Program-made: the position numbers and the translations under genes
In this document: positions 1 to 6,668 of the stretch, one piece after another
Layout of the letters: every line of letters begins with the position of its first letter
How positions within the stretch are numbered: position 1 is the stretch's first letter
NCBI GenBank assembly: GCA_046296655.1
Contig: JBKBLE010000043.1
Location: 1-6,668 of the forward strand
Direction: 5' to 3'
Source of the DNA: Cloacibacterium sp046296655
GTDB lineage: Bacteria; Bacteroidota; Bacteroidia; Flavobacteriales; Weeksellaceae
DNA: 6,668 nt
The notes under the pieces: generated by a model
What the model was told of the DNA's origin: nothing
The model's database searches: none
The model's input: the letters and a program-made list of their open reading frames with translations, nothing else

Positions 1-78
1 TACAAATTATGCTGTTTTCTAATCCTGTTTTTAAAAATAAATTAAATAGTGGGTTTTGTTAAGGAACGACTAATTAGC

Positions 79-110
79 TGTTTAATTAATTGGTTTACAG
101 GAATTAAACA
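79..110. repeat. Short A/T-rich inverted repeat beyond the terminator
   Basis: TGTTTAATT (79-87) is the exact reverse complement of AATTAAACA (102-110), with 14 bases between. It lies just past the terminator and shares its T tract. With so little G/C it may be chance. The rest of 1-109 is A/T-rich and holds no gene or RNA that I can support. Confidence 0.3.
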
Positions 111-141
111 AAAAAAGGAATTAGTGTAACAAATCCCTTTT
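110..141 (-). terminator. Probable intrinsic terminator after the small lipoprotein gene
   Basis: Read on the minus strand, AAAAGGGATT (141-132) pairs with AATTCCTTTT (122-113) as a 10-base-pair stem containing one G-U pair, around a 9-base loop (131-123). The T tract continues to 110, so the transcript ends in a U-run. It starts 26 bases beyond the lipoprotein stop codon and is in the right orientation to end this gene block. The stem is A/T-rich, so strength is uncertain. In the plus direction the same stem has an A-C mismatch but is followed by TTTT, so weak bidirectional action is possible. Confidence 0.6.
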
Positions 142-166
142 CTCTATATTTTAATAATTATTTCCA

Positions 167-490
167 TTAAATCGGTACAAAAATTACCGCGGTAACTGCT
201 GCTACAGCAATAGCGATGGAAGGTATAAGCTCCAGTTTCTTTATCTCACGAACTTCAGCTCGGTTAATCGTCACACTTTCGCCTGTTTTAGTTTTTCCAT
301 AAATATTTTGGTCATCCACTTTCAGGACCTCCATTTTTGTAATTTTCGCATCGTTGGTTTGTATGGTATATTTTTGATATAATTCTAATGAATTGTCTTT
401 CATTGGTTTCTGCACACTTACTACTCTCGTTTGGCAGGAGGTAACACTTAAAAGAAGAATTAGTATAAAGATGGAAAATAATTTTTTCAT
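167..490 (-). CDS. Small lipoprotein with a C-terminal hydrophobic anchor, function unknown
   Basis: The 107-residue product begins with a clear lipoprotein signal peptide (MKKLFSIFILILLLSVTSC): two lysines, a long hydrophobic core and lipobox SVTSC with Cys19. Residues 20-86 are hydrophilic, and about 40-86 read as four or five short strands (YTIQTND, KMEVLKVDDQNIYGKT, ESVTINRAEVREIKKLE), suggesting a small beta-barrel or SH3-like fold; that is inference. Residues about 88-107 (LIPSIAIAVAAVTAVIFVPI) are hydrophobic and end the protein, so it may be anchored at both ends. I recall similar small lipoproteins in Chryseobacterium relatives, sometimes carrying automated spanin-like names, which I would not take as functional evidence. 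A GAGGA stretch lies 11 bases before the ATG. It is separated from yihY by 102 bases holding two hairpins and followed by a probable terminator, so it may be the last gene of the operon or have its own promoter; I found no match to the Bacteroidota promoter TAnnTTTG. Confidence 0.85.
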   Translation of the reverse strand: MKKLFSIFILILLLSVTSCQTRVVSVQKPMKDNSLELYQKYTIQTNDAKITKMEVLKVDDQNIYGKTKTGESVTINRAEVREIKKLELIPSIAIAVAAVTAVIFVPI

Positions 491-513
491 GTGAAAAATT
501 TTCCTCTAAATTT

Positions 514-561
514 TGGCTAAAGCCAGGAGATTCTGAAATTTGGAAAGCGGGCTAAAGTCCG
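514..561. repeat. Pair of related hairpins (REP-like intergenic repeat)
   Basis: Two short palindromes with the same core lie between yihY and the small lipoprotein gene: TGGCTAAAGCCA (514-525) and CGGGCTAAAGTCCG (548-561). Each can fold with a TAAA loop, the first with four perfect pairs and the second with five including one G-U in the plus-strand sense. Each is preceded by a similar AAATTT(T)GG string, as if one module had been doubled. From memory, hairpins with this GGGCTAAAG-type core are scattered between genes in Chryseobacterium-like genomes, so I read it as a degenerate copy of a dispersed repeat. It could also slow or end transcription from yihY, but no strong U-run follows. Confidence 0.55.
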
Positions 562-592
562 ACTCAATTGAATTGTTTCGAAAAAAATCTTT

Positions 593-1513
593 TTAAATTT
601 GTTCTTTTTGAATTTCTTTATACAATTTTGAATTGCTCCATTTTGCGTGTTTGGAAGGTTCAATTTTAAAACCTTTTTTGTAGGTGTAAACTTTGGTGAA
701 TTCAGCACCGAAAAAAACCAACATACAGGTGTAATTCACCCACATCATAATGAGAATAATGGTTCCGGCTGCTCCAAAAGCAGAAGTAGGTTTGAAATTT
801 TCAAAATATAAACTGAGTAAGAATTTACCTAAAGTAAACAGTAAAGCGGTTAAAAGAGCGCCTGCCCAAACTGATTTCCAGGAGATTTCTACATCCGGCA
901 AAACCTTGAACATTAAGGCAAAGAGAATAACAATTACTGAAAAACTTAAAATCATATTGATAATTCTAACCAGTTCAAAAGTTTCCAAACCAAAATAGTA
1001 GGTAATGTAGCCATTAAGCCAGCCAATAATGGAAGATAAAACCATAGAAATCAGCAGTAAAAACGCAATAATCAAAATCATTCCCAAAGAATTGGCACGA
1101 TCGAGAAGTAATTTCACAAATGCTTGTTTTGGTGCAGCTTGTACATCCCAAAGTTCATTCAGCGATTTTTGGAGTTGAAAAAATATCGTAGTTGCCCCAA
1201 AAATTAAGGTAAGAACACCAATGGTTTTCATAAAGAAATTTTCTTTATCGATGAGTGCTCCTGAAATCATATCTTCGATGCTTTTTGCGGCGTCGTGTCC
1301 CATAAAAGATTGGATTTGACGGCTAACTTCGCCACGAATAGCTTCTTCCCCAAAGAAAAAACTGAGTCCCCAAATAATAATAATCAATAACCCGGGAATA
1401 GAAAAAATAGCATAATATGCCAAACTTGCACTGTCTTTGGAAGCGTCGGAATCGTTCCATTCGGTGAAGGTTTCTTTCAATACTTCCCAGTAAAATTTAA
1501 TTCTTTTCATCAT
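593..1513 (-). CDS. yihY: YihY/BrkB-family inner membrane protein
   Basis: An integral inner-membrane protein of the YihY/virulence factor BrkB family, formerly often mislabelled ribonuclease BN. Its molecular function is not settled; the E. coli paralogue YhjD has been tied genetically to export of lipid A precursor. The 306-residue product shows about six hydrophobic segments near 32-54, 97-113, 142-165, 182-204, 214-236 and 247-271. It has family-typical elements: AYYAIFSIPGLLII near the start, FFQLQKSLNELWDV at about 111-124, WKSVWAGALLTALLFTLGK at about 212-230, then SAFGAAGTIILIMMWV and FFGAEFTKVY at about 267-276. The C-terminal 30 residues are hydrophilic and basic. There are two tandem start codons, ATG at 1513-1511 and at 1510-1508; the leader is A/T-rich with no clear ribosome-binding site. 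Only 19 bases separate it from the tamL stop, so it is probably cotranscribed with tamB and tamL. The symbol denotes the family, not proven orthology. Confidence 0.9.
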   Translation of the reverse strand: MMKRIKFYWEVLKETFTEWNDSDASKDSASLAYYAIFSIPGLLIIIIWGLSFFFGEEAIRGEVSRQIQSFMGHDAAKSIEDMISGALIDKENFFMKTIGVLTLIFGATTIFFQLQKSLNELWDVQAAPKQAFVKLLLDRANSLGMILIIAFLLLISMVLSSIIGWLNGYITYYFGLETFELVRIINMILSFSVIVILFALMFKVLPDVEISWKSVWAGALLTALLFTLGKFLLSLYFENFKPTSAFGAAGTIILIMMWVNYTCMLVFFGAEFTKVYTYKKGFKIEPSKHAKWSNSKLYKEIQKEQI

Positions 1514-1532
1514 TCAAAAAAATTCAATAAGA

Positions 1533-3869
1533 TTAAAAAGGATAACCAATAGCAATATTCAAGACAAGGTTATTTCTGCGCCAATCTTTGTTTCCAAAAT
1601 CTATTTTATCAAACATCCAACGATCGTTTTTATCATAATATGGAACTCGGAAAGGCATCGCTAAATCCAAACGCAGAATTAGAATCGAAAAATCCATACG
1701 CAAACCAACTCCACCACCAATAGCTACTTCACTGAACCAATCTTTAGAAAATTTTGCGCCGGGACGATTAGTATCTTCATTCACGAGCCAAATATTTCCG
1801 GCATCTACAAAAACGGCAGCGTTCAAAAACTTGTAGAGATTGGTGCGAAATTCTGCATTTAATTCCAATTTTATATCACCGGCTTGGTCGAAAGCATAGG
1901 AATTGGTTGCAGTTCTGGGATCGTAACTTCCAGGGCCTAAAGTTCGGGCTCTGAATGAACGAATACCATTGCTTCCACCAGCAAAAAATTGTCGGGAATA
2001 AGGTATGGTTAAAGAATTTCCATAAGGATAAGCCAAACCAGCAATTAATCGTGAGGCAAATTGCGTTTTTTCTGAAATTTTATGGTAAAAACGGAAATCG
2101 TTTTCCATCTTTACATATTGACTGAAAGGAACGCCAAAAATTTCTTTTTGTTCGCCTTTTTTGGCATTGGCTTCGGAAATAAGTCCGGTAAGATTTCCCG
2201 CCAAATCCAATAATCCACGGTAATAGACTGTATTTTTTTTCGGCAACATCGTGGTTGTGTAAGTATAAGTGTAGGTTGGCCCAAAAATCAACTGTTTTTC
2301 CGTAACATGTTTCAGATAGGGATAAGCATTTTGAATGCTGTCATACTCCGGCGTAATTTTCGAAGGTCGAACGTAAGAAACGTCCAAAACTTTTAGTTCG
2401 TGTTCTTTCCGTGCATTTTCCTTCCAATTATAGCCAAAACTGGCGTTAAAAGTGTTCAACGTGTACCATTTGATACGGCTCATAAATTCATATCCTAAAC
2501 TGATATTGGTTCTAGGAACATACGCGCTGGAAGTTTTAAAACGAAAAGGCGCTAAAATTCTAGGAATAGAAAGTTGCGCATCTCCACCGAAACGGAAAAT
2601 ATTTCCAGAACCTTTGGTATCCGGTTTTGCACCACCAACTTGCACATCAAATCCGCCAAAAGCAGAGAGTTTTAATTGTTCAGCTCCACGGAAAAAATTG
2701 CGGTGGGTCCAGTTCAAATTCAGCTCGCTTCCGGCGTAATTCGCAGAATTGGTTTTTCCTAATAATTCTAAACGTAAAGATTGTAGTTTTTGTGGGGTGA
2801 GAAGATAATACGCATCAAATTTTTTATTAATGGTATCCAATACAAATTCATTTTTTACAAATTTGAAAACGCCCAAACTAATTAACCGGTTCAATGTTAA
2901 ATTATGATCGGAGCGATTGTACAAATCACCTTTTTCAAAATAGATGGCGCGATCAAAAATTTTTGGTTTGAATTTTTTCATCGGATCCACCACATAAATA
3001 TCTTTATAATGGTGTGGTTGCAAACTGTCTTCGGACATCGGAATCTGGTACAATCCTTCCTTTTCGCCTTGAATACTGTAATCTGGAAAAACAATGGTTT
3101 TATCTATTGTGAATTGTTCTTTAGCAAGTTGTGGTGTGTTGTCTTTAAGCTTTAAAAAAGCTTCCACTCTTTGATTTTCAGAAACGGTACTATCTACTTG
3201 TAATACTAAATCATTGTCATCAAAATAATAAAAACCACGCTCTTTCAAGGCGTTATCAATTCTTTGGCGTTCTGCTTTGATCACGTCCAAATCGAAAGGT
3301 TCTCCAGTTTTCAAAAAAGTTTTGTCGCTGAGTTGCTGGATTTCGGAACTGAGGACAGAACTATCGCTCGGAAAATGAATTTCACCGAAATAATAGCGAT
3401 TTTTGGGTTTTACGGTATAGATGACTTCGGCTTTTTTATTTTTAGTCAACGTGTCGTAGTTGGCTTTGGCGTTGAAATAGCCTTTGTTTTCGGAATAATT
3501 TACGATAATTTCTTTGTTGAATTCCCGATCTACATCAGAAAGCAGCACTGGTTTTTCGCCCACTTTATATTTCAGCCAATACAAAAAACCTTTTTGTTTT
3601 TTAGGTTCTTTGGTAATGTTATAGATGTAGAGTTTCGGTCTTAATCCCAAAAAGGAAGAGTTTGGTTTTGGGGTCAAGTTTTCTTCCAAACCGTCTTTCA
3701 ATTCTCTTTTGTCTTTTTTGGAAATGGTGCTGTCTTCAATCTTAATTTTTGCACCGGTGTACAAAAACTGCCCTTCTTTTAAAAATTTGGTATTGCTGCA
3801 GGAAATAATTCCTGCCGAAATTCCGGTAAATAAGGCAATTTGAAAATATGTTTTTAATGAATTTTTCAT
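1533..3869 (-). CDS. tamL: TamL: lipid-anchored BamA/TamA-family outer membrane protein
   Basis: This is an Omp85-family outer-membrane protein, the Bacteroidota lipoprotein counterpart of TamA and expected partner of TamB. The 778-residue product starts with a lipoprotein signal peptide: Lys3 and Lys6, a hydrophobic core, then lipobox IISC with Cys24 as the lipidated residue. The residues after it (SNTKFLKEG) do not look like the acidic surface-export signal of this phylum, so the N-terminus should face the periplasm. POTRA-like regions cover about 36-155, 157-242 and 306-358, the last with the usual GDLYNRSDHN and LISLGVFKFV elements. The barrel runs from about 360 to the end. It carries the conserved loop-6 region at about 627-647 (RQFFAGGSNGIRSFRARTLG, with IRSF at 636-639 in place of BamA VRGF) and finishes with an aromatic terminal residue (IAIGYPF). 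The length suits the family and I see no break. Its ATG (3869-3867) follows the tamB TAA with no spacer, so translation is probably coupled. An Omp85 paralogue of other role is the main alternative. Confidence 0.93.
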   Translation of the reverse strand: MKNSLKTYFQIALFTGISAGIISCSNTKFLKEGQFLYTGAKIKIEDSTISKKDKRELKDGLEENLTPKPNSSFLGLRPKLYIYNITKEPKKQKGFLYWLKYKVGEKPVLLSDVDREFNKEIIVNYSENKGYFNAKANYDTLTKNKKAEVIYTVKPKNRYYFGEIHFPSDSSVLSSEIQQLSDKTFLKTGEPFDLDVIKAERQRIDNALKERGFYYFDDNDLVLQVDSTVSENQRVEAFLKLKDNTPQLAKEQFTIDKTIVFPDYSIQGEKEGLYQIPMSEDSLQPHHYKDIYVVDPMKKFKPKIFDRAIYFEKGDLYNRSDHNLTLNRLISLGVFKFVKNEFVLDTINKKFDAYYLLTPQKLQSLRLELLGKTNSANYAGSELNLNWTHRNFFRGAEQLKLSAFGGFDVQVGGAKPDTKGSGNIFRFGGDAQLSIPRILAPFRFKTSSAYVPRTNISLGYEFMSRIKWYTLNTFNASFGYNWKENARKEHELKVLDVSYVRPSKITPEYDSIQNAYPYLKHVTEKQLIFGPTYTYTYTTTMLPKKNTVYYRGLLDLAGNLTGLISEANAKKGEQKEIFGVPFSQYVKMENDFRFYHKISEKTQFASRLIAGLAYPYGNSLTIPYSRQFFAGGSNGIRSFRARTLGPGSYDPRTATNSYAFDQAGDIKLELNAEFRTNLYKFLNAAVFVDAGNIWLVNEDTNRPGAKFSKDWFSEVAIGGGVGLRMDFSILILRLDLAMPFRVPYYDKNDRWMFDKIDFGNKDWRRNNLVLNIAIGYPF

Positions 3870-3872
3870 TTA
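3867..3872 (-). other. tamB stop codon abutting tamL start codon
   Basis: On the minus strand the six bases are TAAATG: the tamB stop (3872-3870) is followed at once by the tamL ATG (3869-3867). The tamL ribosome-binding region must lie inside the last tamB codons, which are A-rich and show no Shine-Dalgarno match. Translation of tamL is therefore likely to depend on ribosomes finishing tamB. Confidence 0.8.
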
Positions 3873-6632
3873 TTTAAATTCTACCACTTGATTTTCTTTG
3901 TTCTTTTTTATTGATCTGTTTCTTTTTGATTTTTCAAAAATTTCCTTGAATTTATCGTAGTCCAACGTAATCACAAAACCAAGCCCAGTTTCTACAATCT
4001 GACCTTGCAAAGCAATTTGATATTCATTTTTTCGGTAAGCTCGCAACATATATCTTCCATCACGGGAAATCATGTAATCCAGCGTTACATCACCGGCAAT
4101 ATTGGTCATTTGTTCATTTTGTCTTGCATCGCCCATTACTCCAAAATTGCTTCCAACAGAAACTTTTAATCGATCATTTAGTAATTTTTTGCTGATGCCG
4201 ACATTCAAATCGGTGCGTTCATTTCTGGCTCCACTGGAATAATCTTCGGAAGATTGCAAATCGAAATTTAAATCCACTCCTTGTATAAGATCTGAAGCCA
4301 AATTATTCAGCTGTTGTGATAAAATTTTGCTCACACTTTGCATCACCAAAGTGGAGGTAGACAGTCCGCCTTCGCTTTGGAACGGATTTTCACCAATGAA
4401 ACGATTTAACACCAACAACGCAAAAACCTGCTTGTTCATATCATTTTGGTCTTGCCGAATTTGGTTCAGTTTGGCTTTGGTATTGTCCAAGACCGCAGTA
4501 GGAACATCCGGATTGCTATCTTCCATCGTAATATCGAACGTGATTTCCGGTTTCAACAATTCGCCATTTAATTTTAGCAACGTGTTGAAAGGAATTTGTT
4601 GTTTGTATTGGTTCATTTCGGCGGCGGAAGTTCCGGCCATTTGTTGTTCTACCAAATCAATCGGCGCTGCTTTGGTTTTGTAAACAGCGGTAATATTCAA
4701 ATTTGCAGTCGTTGGTTCGCCGGTCCAAGTGATGGTGCTTCCTTTTTCAATATCAAATCTGCGTTTCAGCATGCTTACCGAAAGTTCATAACCCCCTTTT
4801 TCCACTTCATAAACACCGACTAAAGTAGTTTTCCCGGAAGGATCAATTCCGCCGGTTAATTCGGCTTCACCTTGCAATTCCACGAAATCGCCATTTGCTT
4901 TATCGATGATTAAAGAAATTTTGGCTTCTTTATTCACCTCAATATTTACGCTCACATCCATTCCTTTGATATCGGATTGTGCGTCCAAACTATCGGTTTT
5001 AATGGTTTTGTTCATGGCAACTTGATCTTGGTCGATAAATTCCACAATTCCTTCCCGTTCCTGTAAAGTCGGCGAACTTTGTGGTAAAACAAACGTGAAA
5101 TTAGTTTCATCAGTAACCGCCAATCTTCCATCTACTTTTGGCAAATCCAAATCACCGCGAATATCCAAATCGGCATCAATAGCCAAAATTCCGTACATCA
5201 TGGCATCGTTGGATTTTTCGGAATTTACGACTTTGAAATCTCGTGCTTTCGCGTCTAAATTAAAAGCAAAATCCCGATAATTTTGCGTAAGCACTTGTCC
5301 ATCAATAGTCATGGAATTTCCTGTTTTATCATTGATTTTAAAATCATCAAACTCAATTCCTCGGCTGGTAAATTCAATTTCGTCGTTCATTTTTCGGAAA
5401 TCGCTTCCGGTTTTGGCAATCAACATTCCTACATTATTGAATTTTACATTTCCTAAAATATTCGGATTTTCAGTAGTTCCCATAATATCGAGTTTTCCGG
5501 AAAGGTAACCTTCGGTTTCCTCAATCGCATTCATCGTGAAACCTTGCAACGTCTGCATTTGCAGCTGGTTGATATTCAAATCCAAATCGAAAGCACTGGC
5601 TGAAGTATTGTAGGTTCCGGTAATTTTAACATCGTTGTTGTTTCCGGAAAGTGCAATATTGGCATTCAGAATTTTTGAAGTTTGGTTGTTCACTTTTATC
5701 GCCAAATTTCCGACCGGGCTTCCATACACAAACAAATCCGAAACGTTGAGGTCAGAAGTAAACGTCATTTCCTTCGTCAAATTTTTCAGTTGTGCTGTTC
5801 CGTTAATCGTTCCTTTTGCAAGTAAGCTGTCTTTTTTGATCATTTCCGTTAAACTCTCAATTTTAAAATCTTTCAACGAAACATTCAACGGACTGTTTGC
5901 AGCCGTACTTTCGGATTGCAACAAAATTTCGCTGCCTTGATTGGTTAATCGGAATTGATCCGCAAAAATTCCGTTTTTACCAATTCGGATTTGGTTGTTT
6001 GGATCCACTGTCCAATCGTAATAGTTCAGTTTTAAACCGTTTGGATTAAGGGATATTTCAGTAATATCGTTCAACGATTTAGCATTTCCGGCAATCAAAA
6101 ATTGCGTAACGTCTTTTTCGTCTTTCGTGGAAATATCGTAATTGATAGTGTTATTCGCAACATCACCGTGAATATCAACTTTATTCAATGCAAAACTTGC
6201 ACTTTTCAGCGAAGCAACATTCAAATTGTATTGCAGCGCATTGTTTTCGTTGGTGATTTTCAGAACGGCATTTTCAATCTCGTTTTCGCCGTATAAAACT
6301 TGCGGCATTTTTCCGTCCACTTCCAATTTTTGTGTGTCTGCATCGTAGTTTCCATTTAACGTAATGGTTTCAAAACTTTTCAGTTCCGGCACAAATTTCC
6401 GGATGAGATCGTCGTCTTTTACGGTTGCATTAAAACTAAAATATTGGTGCGGATTAATCTTCTGTTTGCTTTTCGGCTGAAACTGATAGTATTGATTCAC
6501 CGTTTGTTGCAACGCGCCAAAAATCTGGCTGAGTTTGTATTTTCCGCTTAAATCCAAATCAGCAATTTGAGAATTCAAAATAATTTGGTTCCAATACTGT
6601 CCTAAATAAAAAAACAGATATATTTTATGCAC
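3870..6632 (-). CDS. tamB: TamB homologue (translocation and assembly module, AsmA-like bridge protein), N-terminally truncated
   Basis: TamB is an inner-membrane-anchored periplasmic bridge protein that works with an Omp85 partner, here TamL, in outer-membrane assembly; TamB-like proteins are also implicated in phospholipid transport. The 920-residue product is almost wholly short alternating beta-strands, as expected for the repeated groove. Its C-terminal half (about residues 480-890) is the TamB/DUF490 domain, with the typical stretch at about 606-653 (GVYEVEKGGYELSV, then GSTITWTGEP and ANLNITAVYKT). A basic tail (about 893-920) follows. Flavobacterial TamB proteins are, from memory, about 1450-1700 residues and start with a membrane anchor; both the anchor and several hundred residues are missing. 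The start given is GTG at 6632-6630, the only usual start codon after the in-frame TAG at 6660-6662; the first in-frame ATG is residue 109 (6308-6306). TamB-like sequence seems to begin at about residues 10-15. Family call is sure; whether the product is made or exported is doubtful, and it may be the 3' remnant of a broken gene. Confidence 0.88.
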   Translation of the reverse strand: MHKIYLFFYLGQYWNQIILNSQIADLDLSGKYKLSQIFGALQQTVNQYYQFQPKSKQKINPHQYFSFNATVKDDDLIRKFVPELKSFETITLNGNYDADTQKLEVDGKMPQVLYGENEIENAVLKITNENNALQYNLNVASLKSASFALNKVDIHGDVANNTINYDISTKDEKDVTQFLIAGNAKSLNDITEISLNPNGLKLNYYDWTVDPNNQIRIGKNGIFADQFRLTNQGSEILLQSESTAANSPLNVSLKDFKIESLTEMIKKDSLLAKGTINGTAQLKNLTKEMTFTSDLNVSDLFVYGSPVGNLAIKVNNQTSKILNANIALSGNNNDVKITGTYNTSASAFDLDLNINQLQMQTLQGFTMNAIEETEGYLSGKLDIMGTTENPNILGNVKFNNVGMLIAKTGSDFRKMNDEIEFTSRGIEFDDFKINDKTGNSMTIDGQVLTQNYRDFAFNLDAKARDFKVVNSEKSNDAMMYGILAIDADLDIRGDLDLPKVDGRLAVTDETNFTFVLPQSSPTLQEREGIVEFIDQDQVAMNKTIKTDSLDAQSDIKGMDVSVNIEVNKEAKISLIIDKANGDFVELQGEAELTGGIDPSGKTTLVGVYEVEKGGYELSVSMLKRRFDIEKGSTITWTGEPTTANLNITAVYKTKAAPIDLVEQQMAGTSAAEMNQYKQQIPFNTLLKLNGELLKPEITFDITMEDSNPDVPTAVLDNTKAKLNQIRQDQNDMNKQVFALLVLNRFIGENPFQSEGGLSTSTLVMQSVSKILSQQLNNLASDLIQGVDLNFDLQSSEDYSSGARNERTDLNVGISKKLLNDRLKVSVGSNFGVMGDARQNEQMTNIAGDVTLDYMISRDGRYMLRAYRKNEYQIALQGQIVETGLGFVITLDYDKFKEIFEKSKRNRSIKKNKENQVVEFK

Positions 6633-6668
6633 ATATAGATAGGCTTTAAGCAGAATTTTCTATAGATT
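6603..6668. other. A/T-rich sequence of unknown origin at the truncated end of tamB
   Basis: Only 14 of these 66 bases are G or C, clearly fewer than in the adjoining tamB sequence. Read in the tamB frame they give a stop (TAG at 6660-6662) and then KILLKAYLYVHKIYLFFY, which does not resemble the strand-rich, polar TamB sequence. A run of seven A (6608-6614) lies near the join. Another minus-strand frame is open from the window edge to a TAG just before the join and could be the tail of an upstream gene, but it is too short to identify. I recognise no insertion-sequence end, attachment site or promoter here. Confidence 0.5.

Noticed and set aside
517..708. A minus-strand frame of 63 codons overlapping the end of yihY
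   Set aside because: It is a shifted frame of the yihY 3' end that runs into the hairpin repeat, with no leader or domain.
1953..1962. IRSF in the TamL loop-6 motif instead of the BamA VRGF
   Set aside because: Bacteroidota Omp85 relatives often vary at the glycine, as far as I recall, and the surrounding arginine, aromatic and GPG residues are kept, so it is not evidence of a defect.
3264..3644. A plus-strand open frame of 126 codons opposite the tamL POTRA region
   Set aside because: Its phenylalanine-rich sequence mirrors lysine and glutamate codons of tamL, and no family resemblance or separate leader is visible.
4327..4683. A plus-strand open frame of 118 codons within tamB, with others opposite tamB and tamL
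   Set aside because: They lie opposite strongly supported genes, have irregular cysteine- and phenylalanine-rich sequence of the sort antisense frames give, and show no recognisable domain.
167..6632. A novel defence, secretion or CRISPR-type system
   Set aside because: Every large gene belongs to a known envelope family, and no spaced repeats, nuclease, reverse transcriptase or toxin-antitoxin pair is visible.
6603..6668. An insertion-sequence end or a promoter at the right edge
   Set aside because: I could not find a recognisable terminal inverted repeat, target duplication or TAnnTTTG promoter, and only about 65 bases are available, so neither is claimed as a feature.

Overview
The window looks like a chromosomal segment of a member of the Bacteroidota, most likely a flavobacterium of the Chryseobacterium/Kaistella type. 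The grounds are: low G+C, A/T-rich leaders without clear Shine-Dalgarno sites, a lipid-anchored Omp85 protein (TamL, the form used by this phylum in place of TamA), and a small intergenic hairpin repeat of a kind I associate with these genomes. The genus is inferred from sequence style, not from a search.

All four genes lie on the minus strand, so transcription runs from the right edge to the left. In that order they are: a TamB homologue cut short at its 5' side (6632 to 3870); TamL, a lipoprotein with POTRA domains and an outer-membrane barrel (3869 to 1533); a six-helix inner-membrane protein of the YihY/BrkB family (1513 to 593); and a 107-residue lipoprotein with a second hydrophobic anchor at its C-terminus (490 to 167). 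The tamB stop codon abuts the tamL start codon, and 19 bases separate tamL from yihY, so the first three look like one operon. A 102-base gap with two related hairpins precedes the small lipoprotein gene. A probable intrinsic terminator at 110-141 follows it, and the remaining 1-109 is A/T-rich sequence with no gene that I can support.

TamB and TamL belong to the envelope-spanning system that links inner and outer membranes. It has been tied to outer-membrane protein insertion and, for TamB-like bridge proteins, to phospholipid transport. A YihY-family membrane protein in the same operon makes a functional link plausible but unproven.

The most notable point is the right edge. The TamB frame has no ATG before its residue 109, begins at a GTG only 10 codons after an in-frame stop, and lacks the signal anchor and the N-terminal part of the family. 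The last roughly 65 bases are much richer in A/T and do not read as TamB. This suggests an insertion, rearrangement or assembly join that disrupted tamB. No complete novel system is visible; the rest is ordinary envelope-biogenesis gene content.
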